Positions 11,002 to 18,580 of a stretch of DNA of 64,000 nucleotides are shown piece after piece. The notes below the pieces were generated by a model. The model worked only from the letters and a program-made list of their open reading frames with translations, had not been told where the DNA came from and did no database searches. The DNA is taken from the NCBI GenBank assembly GCA_964614585.1, contig CAZTLW010000001.1:1-64000 (forward strand), given 5' to 3'. The stretch comes from JAHEFX01 sp964614585 (lineage in GTDB: Bacteria; Actinomycetota; Acidimicrobiia; Spongiisociales; JAENVV01). The translations under genes were made by a program, and so were the position numbers. Position 1 is the first letter of the stretch; every line of letters begins with the position of its first letter.

Positions 11002-11753
11002 CCGAGCTCCTCGACCCCCTGGCCGCCGGGTTCCGCCTCGACGGCGACCGCAACGAGGCGGTGGTGCTGCTCCATGGCTTCACCGGCGTGCCCGCCCACT
11101 TCCGGCCGCTGGCGGGCGACCTGCACGAGGCCGGGTACACGGTGATCGTGCCCAGGCTCGCCGGCCACGGCACGTCGATGGAGGACATGGACCGCACCGG
11201 CGCCGACGACTGGATCGAGAGCGCCACCGCCGCCTACGAGGAGGCGGCGGCCGACAAGGCCCTCGTCCACCTCGGCGGCCTCTCGATGGGCGGCCTCATC
11301 TCCATCCTGCTCGCCGCCCGGCTGCCGGTGGCGTCCGTGACGACCATCGACAGCCCGGTCGTCGTGCGCGATCCGCGCAGCTACGTGGCGCCCCTGTTCG
11401 CCCGGTGGATGCCCGAGATCCGCTGGGAGGAGGAGCAACTCGACCTCGACCCCGAGGTGGAGCCCTATTGGCTGACCTACCCGGGCTTTCCGACCCGCCG
11501 GCTCGGCGATCTCAATCGCATCATCGGCCGAGCGCTCCTGGCCGCCCGCCGGGTGGACGTCCCCGCCCTCGTCATCCAGTCGAGGACCGACGAGACGGTG
11601 GCCTCGATCAGCGCCCGCATCCTCGCCAACGCCTTCACCGGTGACACCCGCCTCGTCTGGCTCGAACGGTCCATGCACAACGCCCTGCTGGACCGGGAAC
11701 GGGACGTGATCTCGGCGGCCGTCCGATCCCACCTGGCGGACGCCGCTCCATGA
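10998..11753 (+). CDS. Alpha/beta hydrolase (carboxylesterase/lipase type)
   Basis: Cytoplasmic serine hydrolase of 251 residues. The oxyanion HGFTG lies at residues 26-30, the nucleophile elbow GLSMGG at 94-99 (S96), an aspartate in QSRTDETV and a C-terminal histidine in SMHNALLD. It resembles the small monoacylglycerol lipase/carboxylesterase group (Est30-like). No signal peptide is visible. It overlaps the preceding transporter gene by ATGA and is followed by a strong hairpin terminator. Confidence 0.85.
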   Translation: MTELLDPLAAGFRLDGDRNEAVVLLHGFTGVPAHFRPLAGDLHEAGYTVIVPRLAGHGTSMEDMDRTGADDWIESATAAYEEAAADKALVHLGGLSMGGLISILLAARLPVASVTTIDSPVVVRDPRSYVAPLFARWMPEIRWEEEQLDLDPEVEPYWLTYPGFPTRRLGDLNRIIGRALLAARRVDVPALVIQSRTDETVASISARILANAFTGDTRLVWLERSMHNALLDRERDVISAAVRSHLADAAP

Positions 11754-11755
11754 CC

Positions 11756-11784
11756 GAGGCCCCGGGGCATCGCCCCGGGGCCTC
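11756..11784 (+). terminator. Hairpin terminator after the hydrolase gene
   Basis: A perfect 13-bp stem (GAGGCCCCGGGGC and its complement) with a 3-base loop starts three bases after the hydrolase stop. There is no strong U run. It separates the convergent hydrolase and pilus genes and may serve both strands. Confidence 0.75.
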
Positions 11785-11788
11785 GTCT

Positions 11789-11809
11789 CGATACTCGGTA
11801 CTCGGTACG
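11789..11809. repeat. GTACTC-type short repeat cluster
   Basis: ATACTCGGTACTCGGTAC contains overlapping TACTCGGTA units. The same words recur in intergenic DNA near 25122-25171 and 29621-29655. Confidence 0.5.
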
Positions 11810-11825
11810 GCCGGTGAAGCCGGCC

Positions 11826-12356
11826 TCACTTCAGGATCGACTGCCCGACACTCGCTTCGAAGGTGTTGTCCCCGAACTGGAACACACCCGAGGCGGTCGA
11901 CCCGTCATCGGACGGGGTGAGCGAGACGACCTTGAAGTTGCCGGCGAAGGTGTCGCCGACCCCGACGGTGTACTCGACGTTGTCGACCTGTACGACCGCC
12001 CGGGGCACGCCGTCCACCTCATTGACGGACACGAGCCCGAAGGTCAGGCGGTCGCCGGGGTCGGTGGCGCCACCGTCACCGCCATCCGACACGAGTGGTC
12101 GGAACGGGTCGCGTGGCTGGGCCACCTGGATCGACGTCGAGATCCGGACGCCTTCGCTGAGCGCCGCCGCCGGGGCGGCATCGGCCACCACCGTCTCGGC
12201 GTACGCCCCGTCGAGGTTCCCGATCGCGGGGGTGTCGGCGCCCAGGACCGTCGGGGCGACGGCCCACCAGGCGGCGGCGAATCCGACCCCGATCAGGAGG
12301 ATGGCGAGGGCTGTCGCCAGACCCGAGCGAGGCCGAGGGTTTGCATGCGCTGCCAT
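11826..12356 (-). CDS. PilP/GspC-like type IV pilus assembly protein
   Basis: A 176-residue protein with a short cytoplasmic N-terminus, one membrane helix around residues 14-32 (ATALAILLIGVGFAAAWWAV) and an extracytoplasmic domain. That domain has RDPFRPLV followed by VGVGDTFAGNFKVVSLTP and FGDNTFEASVGQSI, which resembles the homology-region fold of PilP and GspC. In the pilMNO(P) order it occupies the PilP position. The start at 12356 has GGAGG seven bases upstream and lies one base past the pilO stop; an ATG 12 bases further upstream is possible. Identity as PilP is by position and motif only. Confidence 0.7.
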   Translation of the reverse strand: MAAHANPRPRSGLATALAILLIGVGFAAAWWAVAPTVLGADTPAIGNLDGAYAETVVADAAPAAALSEGVRISTSIQVAQPRDPFRPLVSDGGDGGATDPGDRLTFGLVSVNEVDGVPRAVVQVDNVEYTVGVGDTFAGNFKVVSLTPSDDGSTASGVFQFGDNTFEASVGQSILK

Positions 12357-12357
12357 C

Positions 12358-13044
12358 TCAGCCTCCATTCGTTTCCGCCGAGGCACCCTCGGCTTCGTCG
12401 ACGGCGTCCTCCGTGTCGGAGGTGGCGTCGTCGGTGGGCGGATCGGCGTCGGACATGCCGTCCCCGCCCGTCCCGAGATCGCCTCCGGGCACGTCGACGA
12501 CCGGTGCCGCAATGTCACCCGTGGTGAACGCCGTCGCCTGGATCGTCACGGTGAGCTCGACCGTGTTGTCCTCCACGGCCGGCGAGAACGCCGCCGAGTC
12601 CAGACGGATCAGCCGGTCGAGGTCCTCCATGCCATACAGGTAGCCGAGGAGCTCGAAGTACTGGCCGGTCACCGAGACCGTCGTCTGGATTTCGTTGTAG
12701 CCGCCCTCGTCGTTCGGCGCCGGGGTGCCGAACGACGCCCCGTTCCAGGTGACGGCCGATTCCGTCGCCAGCGTCTCGAGGGCATTGATGAGCTCGCTCT
12801 GGGATGGGCTCGCCGGGATCGACGCCTCGAGCTCGCCGACGGCGTCGATGTATTGGAGCTCGGCCTCCTGGATGCGGAGCAGCTCATTGCGCTCGGCGGT
12901 CAGCGCCGCCTCCCGCTGCTGTTCCGACTCCGTCTGGGCGGCGATCTCGTTGGTGTTGTCGATGATCGGGGAGATCACGAGGAACCAGAACCCGGCGGCG
13001 ACGAGGATCGCCAGCAGGGTCCCGAGTAGCAGTCGGGCTCTCAT
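12358..13044 (-). CDS. pilO: Type IV pilus inner-membrane alignment protein PilO-like
   Basis: Partners PilN and links the pilus motor to the outside of the membrane. The 228-residue product has one N-terminal membrane helix (LLLGTLLAILVAAGFWFLVI), a coiled coil at about residues 30-75 and a ferredoxin-like PilO region containing VTGQYFELLGYLYGMEDLDRL. The C-terminal 45 residues are an acidic, Gly/Asp/Thr-rich tail not usual in PilO. It starts in an ATGA overlap with pilN. Confidence 0.88.
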   Translation of the reverse strand: MRARLLLGTLLAILVAAGFWFLVISPIIDNTNEIAAQTESEQQREAALTAERNELLRIQEAELQYIDAVGELEASIPASPSQSELINALETLATESAVTWNGASFGTPAPNDEGGYNEIQTTVSVTGQYFELLGYLYGMEDLDRLIRLDSAAFSPAVEDNTVELTVTIQATAFTTGDIAAPVVDVPGGDLGTGGDGMSDADPPTDDATSDTEDAVDEAEGASAETNGG

Positions 13045-13667
13045 TCGGCCACCTCCGGGATCCGGGTCTCGGCCCGGTCGGACAGGGCCCCACCGGTGAT
13101 CGAGGTCGTCAGGTTCCAGGCGACGAGGCTCGCCTCGTCGTCCTCGTTCTGGAGCACGGATGCGGCCCAGGCCCCGGTCACCGAGTCCCAGTCCTGGGAG
13201 TCGAGGGTGAGGAGCCACGACGAGACGTCCGGGTAGTCGAACCCGGAGCCGGCCATGGCGACGCCGCCATAGACGCCGGGCGCCTCCTCGGTCGGGACCC
13301 CGGCGGTGATCGACAGCGACTCCATCCAGACCCGCTTGTCGGAGATCATCCGGCCGAAGTCGCCCAGCAGGCGGCCCCAGGCGACGTCTGCCGCCAGGGC
13401 GTGCCGGACGCGGTCGGCGCCCTGGTCGTAGTCATCACGGAGTTCCCGATAGGGCTCGAGTGCGGCGATCTCCGCCTGGAGTTGGGCGTTCTGGGCCACC
13501 TGGGCGTCGTACTCGGCCTGGGCCGTTGTCTCCTGGCCCTTGAAGAACATGAACACGGCGCCGAGGAGGGCGAGGTAGGCGATGGCCACGAAGGCCGTGC
13601 CGATCCACCCTCGCCGGGCCTTCTGGGCCTCGGCTCGCTCCTGGGGCAGCAGGTTGATCTTCGACAT
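13041..13667 (-). CDS. pilN: Type IV pilus assembly protein PilN-like
   Basis: A 208-residue bitopic membrane protein. The conserved N-terminal MSKINLLPQERAEAQ binds PilM, then comes a membrane helix at about residues 22-42, a coiled coil and a small extracytoplasmic domain. The ATG at 13665-13667 was chosen because it gives the INLLP motif at the right place and overlaps the pilM stop as ATGA; the frame is open for five more codons upstream. Confidence 0.92.
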   Translation of the reverse strand: MSKINLLPQERAEAQKARRGWIGTAFVAIAYLALLGAVFMFFKGQETTAQAEYDAQVAQNAQLQAEIAALEPYRELRDDYDQGADRVRHALAADVAWGRLLGDFGRMISDKRVWMESLSITAGVPTEEAPGVYGGVAMAGSGFDYPDVSSWLLTLDSQDWDSVTGAWAASVLQNEDDEASLVAWNLTTSITGGALSDRAETRIPEVAE

Positions 13668-14749
13668 CAGACGAGCCCCCATTCGGCCAGGCCCACCGCC
13701 ACCGGCAGCACCGGCTGGGCATGGGCGAGTTGTTCGTCGCTCAACCCCGTCTTGCCGACCTGGACGGACTCCCCCAACAGCTTCACCGGTGTGACGGGCA
13801 TGTCGAGGGCCATCCCCATCCGGGTGGCGAGGTGTGGGAGTCGGGCAGCGTTGCCGCTGATCATGAGTTCGCCGACGGCGGCGTCGGCCGACGAGGAGTT
13901 GTAGAACTCCAGCGTCCCGCGAATCTCCTCGATCAACTGGGCCGCCTGTTCGGTGAGGATGTCGCGGGCCCGGTCGTCGGGCATGGACGACGCACCGAAG
14001 ACGGCGCCCGGGTCGGCGTGGACGCCCACCCGCCGCTTGACCTCCTCGGCCTCCTCGGGAGCGATCCCGAGTCCGGTCGACAGTGCCCGGGTCATGTCGT
14101 TGCCGCCGATCGGGATGAGGCGCAGGAAGCGGAGAGTGCCGTCCTTGGTGACGATCACCTGGGTCATCCCGGCGCCGAGACTGACGACCGCCTGGGGGGC
14201 GTCCCCGAGCGGGATCCGGGCCCCGAACACCGATCGCACGAGGGCGAACGCCTGCAGGTCGACCGCGTCGACGCGGACACCGGCGGACTCGACGACGCCG
14301 AGGAACTGGTCGATCATCTCCCGTTGGGCGGCGACGACGAGGATGGCCCGTCGGGACTCCTCACCCTCGCCGCCGGGGATGTCCTCGAGCGGCACGAAGT
14401 CGAGGATCGCGTCCTCGGTCGCCATGGGGATGTGCTCGCCGACGTGCTGGGGCAGCGAAGCCCGGAGGGCCTCGTCGCTCATGTCGGGGACCTCCACCCG
14501 GCGGACGATGATCCGCTGGTTGGCGAGTCCCATGACGACGCCCTTCTTGGGTAGCTTCGACGACTTCCAGAGGCGCGAGACGGCGTCCGCCACCACGGCC
14601 GGGTCGACGATCTCACCGCCTTCCACGGCCCCCTTGGGGAGGCCGACCTCCCCGTACTTGCGGAGCACGGGGGCGCCCTTCTTGCCTCCTTGCAGCACGG
14701 CAGCCCTTACGGCGCTCGTGCCGATGTCGAGGCCGACTGTGGCAGTCAT
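13667..14749 (-). CDS. pilM: Type IV pilus assembly ATPase-like protein PilM
   Basis: Actin-like cytoplasmic protein that binds the N-terminus of PilN and connects the pilus platform to the motor. The 360-residue product opens with VGLDIGTSAVRAAVLQ, the actin-fold phosphate loop, and contains VSLGAGMTQVIVTKDG (second phosphate loop) and LMISGNAARLPHL (adenosine region). It has a good ribosome-binding site (AGGAGGAG, 4 bases before the ATG). It leads pilM-N-O and the PilP-like gene. Its upstream region lacks the sigma-28-like motif seen at the other pilus operons. Confidence 0.94.
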   Translation of the reverse strand: MTATVGLDIGTSAVRAAVLQGGKKGAPVLRKYGEVGLPKGAVEGGEIVDPAVVADAVSRLWKSSKLPKKGVVMGLANQRIIVRRVEVPDMSDEALRASLPQHVGEHIPMATEDAILDFVPLEDIPGGEGEESRRAILVVAAQREMIDQFLGVVESAGVRVDAVDLQAFALVRSVFGARIPLGDAPQAVVSLGAGMTQVIVTKDGTLRFLRLIPIGGNDMTRALSTGLGIAPEEAEEVKRRVGVHADPGAVFGASSMPDDRARDILTEQAAQLIEEIRGTLEFYNSSSADAAVGELMISGNAARLPHLATRMGMALDMPVTPVKLLGESVQVGKTGLSDEQLAHAQPVLPVAVGLAEWGLV

Positions 14750-14838
14750 GCCCTCCTCCTGGGTTCGGTCGCGTTCAGGGTCACACGGCTCCGTACATGG
14801 GTGTAATTACCGTTCTGTGATTTCGGAGCGTAGTGGGT

Positions 14839-14868
14839 GGGTCCGATCGCACCAACGATCGGGGACCC
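14839..14868 (-). terminator. Hairpin after prepilin peptidase gene
   Basis: GGGTCCGATCG pairs with CGATCGGGGACCC across a 6-base loop with a 2-base bulge. It begins 17 bases after the prepilin peptidase stop in the direction of transcription and separates it from pilM. Confidence 0.55.
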
Positions 14869-14885
14869 GGCGTCGCGGGATCCGC

Positions 14886-15698
14886 TCAGCCGAGATAGAG
14901 GTCGAGGAGCTCCGTGCCCGCCACGGTCGCCACCCATGCGGCGACGATCATCGGCGGCCCGAAGGCGAGGTGGTCCTTGCGGCCCCGCCGGCGCAACACC
15001 AGCAGCACGATCGCCGCCAACCCGCCGATCAGGAACGAACCGAATATCGCCACGCCCACCGAGCCGAGCGCTTCGAGCGCTCCCACGGTCGGCTGGCGCA
15101 CCTGGAAGGCCACGAAGAGGCCCAACAGGAACGAGAGCTTCACGTCCCCGAAGCCGAAGCCGCCCGGTACCGCGAGGGCCAGGACGAGCATCACCGCGAA
15201 GTAGAGCGCTGCCCCGGCGAAGGCCCACCCCAGCCGGTCGGCGGTCGTCGAGGCGAACGACCCGGCCACCAGCAGCAGCGTCGCCACCACGGTCCCCGGG
15301 TAGACGATGCGATTCGGCAGTCGGTGCGTGTCCAGGTCGGTGAGGATCAGCGCCACCGTCATCGAGAGCGCCCAGAGGTGGGCGGGCAGCTCCCAGCGGA
15401 AGCCGATGAGCAGCGTCGCCGCCGCCCACAGCAGGCCGGTCGCCAACTCGACCGCCGGGTAGCGCCACGAGATCGGCGCCCGGCAGTGACGGCACTTCCC
15501 CACCAACAACAACCAGCCGACCACCGGCAGCAGGTCGATCGGCCCGATCGCGTGACCGCAGGCGGGACAATGGGAGCGTCCCATCACCGAGCGGCCGAGC
15601 GGGATCCGGTAGGCCACCACGTTCACGAACGAGCCGGTCGCCAGGCCGAAGAGGCCCATCGCCGTCGGCCAGAACCAGAGGGGCAGGTCGGCGGTCAT
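14886..15698 (-). CDS. pilD: Prepilin leader peptidase / N-methyltransferase
   Basis: Membrane aspartic protease that cleaves class III signal peptides and methylates the new N-terminal phenylalanine of pilins. The 270-residue product has the N-terminal methylase domain with the two CxxC pairs C44/C47 and C69/C72, then the A24 peptidase domain with catalytic D121 (LTDLDTHRLP) and D185 in GFGFGDVK. About seven membrane helices are predicted. Having both CxxC pairs makes it the bifunctional form, unlike the short archaeal type. It likely processes all five pilin-like proteins in the window. A sigma-28-like promoter lies about 130 bases upstream, and a TAGGGT box lies 9 bases upstream. Confidence 0.95.
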   Translation of the reverse strand: MTADLPLWFWPTAMGLFGLATGSFVNVVAYRIPLGRSVMGRSHCPACGHAIGPIDLLPVVGWLLLVGKCRHCRAPISWRYPAVELATGLLWAAATLLIGFRWELPAHLWALSMTVALILTDLDTHRLPNRIVYPGTVVATLLLVAGSFASTTADRLGWAFAGAALYFAVMLVLALAVPGGFGFGDVKLSFLLGLFVAFQVRQPTVGALEALGSVGVAIFGSFLIGGLAAIVLLVLRRRGRKDHLAFGPPMIVAAWVATVAGTELLDLYLG

Positions 15699-15827
15699 CG
15701 GCCGCGCACCCTAGGGGGGCGTCCGGTCGCGCCGACGCCTTTGGGTCGGTCGTCGCCGTGGTCGCCTCGAGGTCGTGGTGGTGCATGCGTTCCGCTCATT
15801 CGCCGGGCCTCCCAACCCACGAGTGGG

Positions 15828-15854
15828 TATCGGAGCAAGTCGCGAAACCTTGAG
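15828..15854 (-). promoter_or_regulatory. Sigma-28-like promoter upstream of prepilin peptidase
   Basis: CTCAAG at 15849-15854, a 15-base spacer, then CCGATA at 15828-15833 (minus strand). It is one of six such sites in front of pilus genes; this one has a long leader of roughly 120 bases. Confidence 0.65.
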
Positions 15855-15940
15855 GAGGAACCCTGCCGGGCAGGACTGCGGAACCGCACGACCACCGAGC
15901 TCGGGTCTCGGCGGCCCGGGGCAACCGCCAGACGCGAACC

Positions 15941-15964
15941 GCCCCGGGCCGGTTGGCCCGGGGC
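15941..15964 (-). terminator. Terminator after pilin 1
   Basis: A perfect 10-bp GC stem (GCCCCGGGCC / GGCCCGGGGC) with a GGTT loop, about 40 bases past the pilin 1 stop. No U tract is present. Confidence 0.7.
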
Positions 15965-16005
15965 GAGTTCCGTGGTCCCGTGGTTCCGCGGTTCGAGTCG
16001 TGTCG

Positions 16006-16479
16006 CTAGTCCCATCCGCCGACGCACTCGGCGAGGGTGTCGAGCGACGCTCCTCCGGTGAGCGACCGGCCGAAGCGGGTGCCGGTGTTGGAACCGCTCA
16101 CCTCGTCGGCGAGGCAGTACCACTCACCCGACTCACTGGCGGTCAGGAAGATGACTGCCTGGTCGGCGGTGCCATCGGTGTTCGGCAGGATCAGGAAGCC
16201 GACCTGGTCGTCGGCCGGGGCATTGCCGGCCACGAACTCGAGGTTGGCGTGGACGTCGTCGAGGTCGGCGACGGCGAAGCCGTAGTCCTCCTCGTCGGTG
16301 TAGTAGACGCGGGCGGCGGTGAGCGCATTTCGCAAGTCGCTCTGGGCCGACCGGTCCTGGGCTCGGACGCGGGCTCCAAGGAAGACCGGGATGGCGATCG
16401 CCAGGAGAATGGCGATGATCAGGACGACCACCATCAACTCGATCAGCGTGAAGCCCTCGTCCCGCTTGATGCGGGCCAT
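16006..16479 (-). CDS. Type IV major-pilin-like protein 1
   Basis: Prepilin of 157 residues. The leader MARIKRDEG is cleaved before FTLIELMVVVLIIAILLAIA, which is the hydrophobic assembly helix with Glu5 of the mature protein. The globular domain carries a C-terminal cysteine pair (WYCLADE and AECVGGWD) that may close a disulfide loop. It is a paralogue of the next gene, with near-identical first 55 residues and a diverged head domain. It has its own promoter (CTAAAG-N16-CCGATG) and its own terminator, so it is a single-gene unit. GAGGGGA precedes the ATG. Confidence 0.93.
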   Translation of the reverse strand: MARIKRDEGFTLIELMVVVLIIAILLAIAIPVFLGARVRAQDRSAQSDLRNALTAARVYYTDEEDYGFAVADLDDVHANLEFVAGNAPADDQVGFLILPNTDGTADQAVIFLTASESGEWYCLADEVSGSNTGTRFGRSLTGGASLDTLAECVGGWD

Positions 16480-16511
16480 GGGTTCCCCTCACTCTGGGTT
16501 GTCGAAGTGAC

Positions 16512-16539
16512 CATCGGCCGTGGCGGCCGATTCCTTTAG
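16512..16539 (-). promoter_or_regulatory. Sigma-28-like promoter of pilin 1
   Basis: CTAAAG at 16534-16539, a 16-base spacer, then CCGATG at 16512-16517 (minus strand). Of the six sites this one is closest to the classic TAAA...GCCGAT form of FliA/WhiG promoters. The predicted leader is about 25 bases. Confidence 0.7.
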
Positions 16540-16550
16540 CCCGAACGCGT

Positions 16551-16580
16551 CGAGGGCGGGGGCCGAAGCCCCCGCCCTCG
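16551..16580 (-). terminator. Terminator after pilin 2
   Basis: A perfect 13-bp stem (CGAGGGCGGGGGC and complement) with a CGAA-type tetraloop starts 23 bases past the pilin 2 stop. It isolates pilin 2 from pilin 1. Confidence 0.8.
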
Positions 16581-16603
16581 GACGGTCTAGCTGATGGGTC
16601 GGA

Positions 16604-17104
16604 CTACCAGGAGGCGCCGTTGCACTCGCCGGCGGTGTCGACATCGACGAGTGCCGTCTCGCTCGAGGCGAAGAACGTGCCGGAACCGGCACCGGTCGCC
16701 GTCTCGTTGATGCAGAACCAGGTCCCCGACGCCGACTGCTTGGCGAAGGTGATCTGCTGGCGATCGGTACCGGCAACGCTCTCGACCGCATAGCCGACGT
16801 TGTCGGCATCGGACGCAGCGATGGCCACGAACTGCAGGCTCGGCTCGATCGCCTCGAGCTGGGCCACGGTGACGTCGGCCCCAGCGCCGTCCGAGAAGTC
16901 CTCGGTGTCCGTGTAGTGCACCTTCGCCGCCGTGAGGGCGTTCCGAAGGTCCGACTGGGCGGCCCGGTCCTGGGCACGCTCACGGGCACCGAGGAAGGTC
17001 GGGATGGCGATGGCAATCAGGATGGCGATGATGAGCACCACGACCATCAGCTCGATGAGGGTGAAGCCCTCATCCTTCTTCAGCTGGTTGCGGATCCACG
17101 ACAT
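16604..17104 (-). CDS. Type IV major-pilin-like protein 2
   Basis: Prepilin of 166 residues. The leader MSWIRNQLKKDEG is followed by FTLIELMVVVLIIAILIAIA with Glu5. The C-terminal half has cysteines in WFCINET and GECNGASW, matching the pair in pilin 1. A strong AAAGGAG lies 9 bases before the ATG, and there is a sigma-28-like promoter and a strong terminator, so this is probably the more highly expressed structural subunit (inference from signals only). Translation upstream of this ATG is open but unrelated to pilins. Confidence 0.94.
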   Translation of the reverse strand: MSWIRNQLKKDEGFTLIELMVVVLIIAILIAIAIPTFLGARERAQDRAAQSDLRNALTAAKVHYTDTEDFSDGAGADVTVAQLEAIEPSLQFVAIAASDADNVGYAVESVAGTDRQQITFAKQSASGTWFCINETATGAGSGTFFASSETALVDVDTAGECNGASW

Positions 17105-17160
17105 GTTGTCGTACTCCTTTGTTTGCGTATGGGCGTTGGCGCCCCTTCTCCGATGGTGGA

Positions 17161-17188
17161 TATCGGGGCCGGAGCGCCGGTTCTTGAG
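17161..17188 (-). promoter_or_regulatory. Sigma-28-like promoter of pilin 2
   Basis: CTCAAG at 17183-17188, a 16-base spacer, then CCGATA at 17161-17166 (minus strand), about 57 bases before the ATG. The bases just downstream (TCCAC) are similar to those of the prepilin peptidase site (CCCAC). Confidence 0.7.
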
Positions 17189-17296
17189 GACTTTTCTTCG
17201 ACGCTCCGTGGTCGAAGGACCACGCAGCAACCCGACGCGAGACCACGGGATCCGGCATGGGCGCCGGTACCCGATACCCGAGACCGCGCCACGCGC

Positions 17297-17326
17297 CGGG
17301 GCCCCGACCGATCGGCCGGGGCCCCG
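17297..17326 (-). terminator. Terminator after pilC
   Basis: A palindromic GC hairpin, CGGGGCCCCG with its inverted copy, interrupted by one mismatch and closed by CCG-AT-CGG. It begins about 20 bases past the pilC stop and separates pilT-pilC from pilin 2. Confidence 0.65.
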
Positions 17327-17346
17327 TCCGTCGCAGGCGCCAGCGC

Positions 17347-18570
17347 CTACTGGACCAGGTTGACGATGTTGAACATCGGCAGGTAGAGGGCGATGAGCAT
17401 GCCGCCGACCACGCCGCCGAGCACCACGATGAGGAGCGGCTCGATGAGGCTCGTGAGCCCCTCGACCATCGTCTCGACCTCGTTGTCGTAGAACTCGCCG
17501 ATCTTCTCGAGCATCGTGTCGAGGGCGCCGGTCTCCTCGCCGACGGCCACCATCTGGACGACCATCGGCGGGAAGATCTTCCGCTCGGCCATCGGCTTGG
17601 CGATCGACTCGCCCTCCGAGACCGAGGCCCGGGAGGCCATCACGGCTTCCTCGACCACGGCGTTGCCCGAGGTCTCCGCCACGATCTCCATGGCCTGGAG
17701 GATCGGGACACCGCTCTTGGTGAGGGCGGCCATCGTCTGGGCGAATCGGGCGAGTGCGGACTTGTGGATGAGCTTGCCGAAGATGGGCATGCGGAGCTTG
17801 ATGCTGTCCCAGGCGTAGCGGCCGCCCTCGGTCTGCTTCCACCGCCGGAACACGACCCAACTCACGATCCCACCGAGGACGGCGACCCACCAGAACGAGG
17901 TGAGGAAGCCCGAGATGGCCAGCAGGATCTGGGTGGGCACCGGCAGCGACGCCCCACCGAGGTCGGCGTAGAGGCCGTCGAACATCGGGACGATGAAGAT
18001 GAGCATGGCGGCGGTGATCAGCACCACGAGCACCGCCACGGCCATCGGGTACATCATCGCCGAGCGGATCTTGTTCTTCAGCGCAACCTGGGCCTCGAGC
18101 GTGTCGGCGAGGCGGAGCAGGGAGTCGTCGAGGAGGCCGCCCGTCTCGCCGGATCGCACCATCGAGACGTAGAGCTTGCTGAACACCTTCGGGTGGGCCT
18201 CGAGGGCCTGGCTGAGGCTCTTGCCCTGCTCCACGTCCGTCTTCACGCCGAGGATCACCTCGGCGAGTGTCGTGTTCTCGGTCTGCTCGGCGAGGATCGA
18301 GAGCGCCCGCAGCAGCGAGAGACCCGACGCGATCATCGTGGCGAACTGGCGGCTGAAGACCGCCACCTCCTTGGCGGCCACCCGGTCGGTGATCCCGGGG
18401 ATGCGGACCTCGCCGCTCAGCCCCGCCGCATCGGTCTCCTCGAGGGTGACCGGCTTGAGCCCCTTCTGGGCGAGCTCGCGGGCGGCCGCCTCGGCGTTGA
18501 CGGCCGACACCTTCCCGTTCTTGACCCGGCCCTTGTCGTCCTGGGCCTTGTAGGCGTATGTCGTGGCCAT
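17347..18570 (-). CDS. pilC: Type IV pilus inner-membrane platform protein
   Basis: Polytopic platform protein on which PilB and PilT act. The 407-residue length is typical. It begins with the short YAYKAQDDKGRVKNGKV domain, followed by two T2SSF domains: the first around residues 70-195 with FSRQFATMIASGLSLLRAL and SMVRSGETGG, the second around 270-400 with LARFAQTMAALTKSGVPIL and MVAVGEETGALD. Three long membrane helices are visible. It follows pilT by 10 bases and has no promoter of its own. Confidence 0.96.
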   Translation of the reverse strand: MATTYAYKAQDDKGRVKNGKVSAVNAEAAARELAQKGLKPVTLEETDAAGLSGEVRIPGITDRVAAKEVAVFSRQFATMIASGLSLLRALSILAEQTENTTLAEVILGVKTDVEQGKSLSQALEAHPKVFSKLYVSMVRSGETGGLLDDSLLRLADTLEAQVALKNKIRSAMMYPMAVAVLVVLITAAMLIFIVPMFDGLYADLGGASLPVPTQILLAISGFLTSFWWVAVLGGIVSWVVFRRWKQTEGGRYAWDSIKLRMPIFGKLIHKSALARFAQTMAALTKSGVPILQAMEIVAETSGNAVVEEAVMASRASVSEGESIAKPMAERKIFPPMVVQMVAVGEETGALDTMLEKIGEFYDNEVETMVEGLTSLIEPLLIVVLGGVVGGMLIALYLPMFNIVNLVQ

Positions 18571-18580
18571 GGGCTACCTC

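Larger units (their letters stand above)
15699..16005. other. Intergenic region between prepilin peptidase and pilin 1
   Basis: This 307-base gap holds, from right to left, the pilin 1 terminator hairpin (15941-15964), the sigma-28-like promoter of the prepilin peptidase gene (15828-15854) and a TAGGGT box at 15708-15713. I see no credible coding frame and no match to the c-di-GMP riboswitch core in the remainder. Confidence 0.6.

Noticed and set aside
15699..16005. Possible c-di-GMP riboswitch upstream of pilus genes
   Set aside because: I looked on the minus strand here and at 17105-17346 for the GEMM core (GGGCAAACC, GGGACGCAAAGCC) and found no match.
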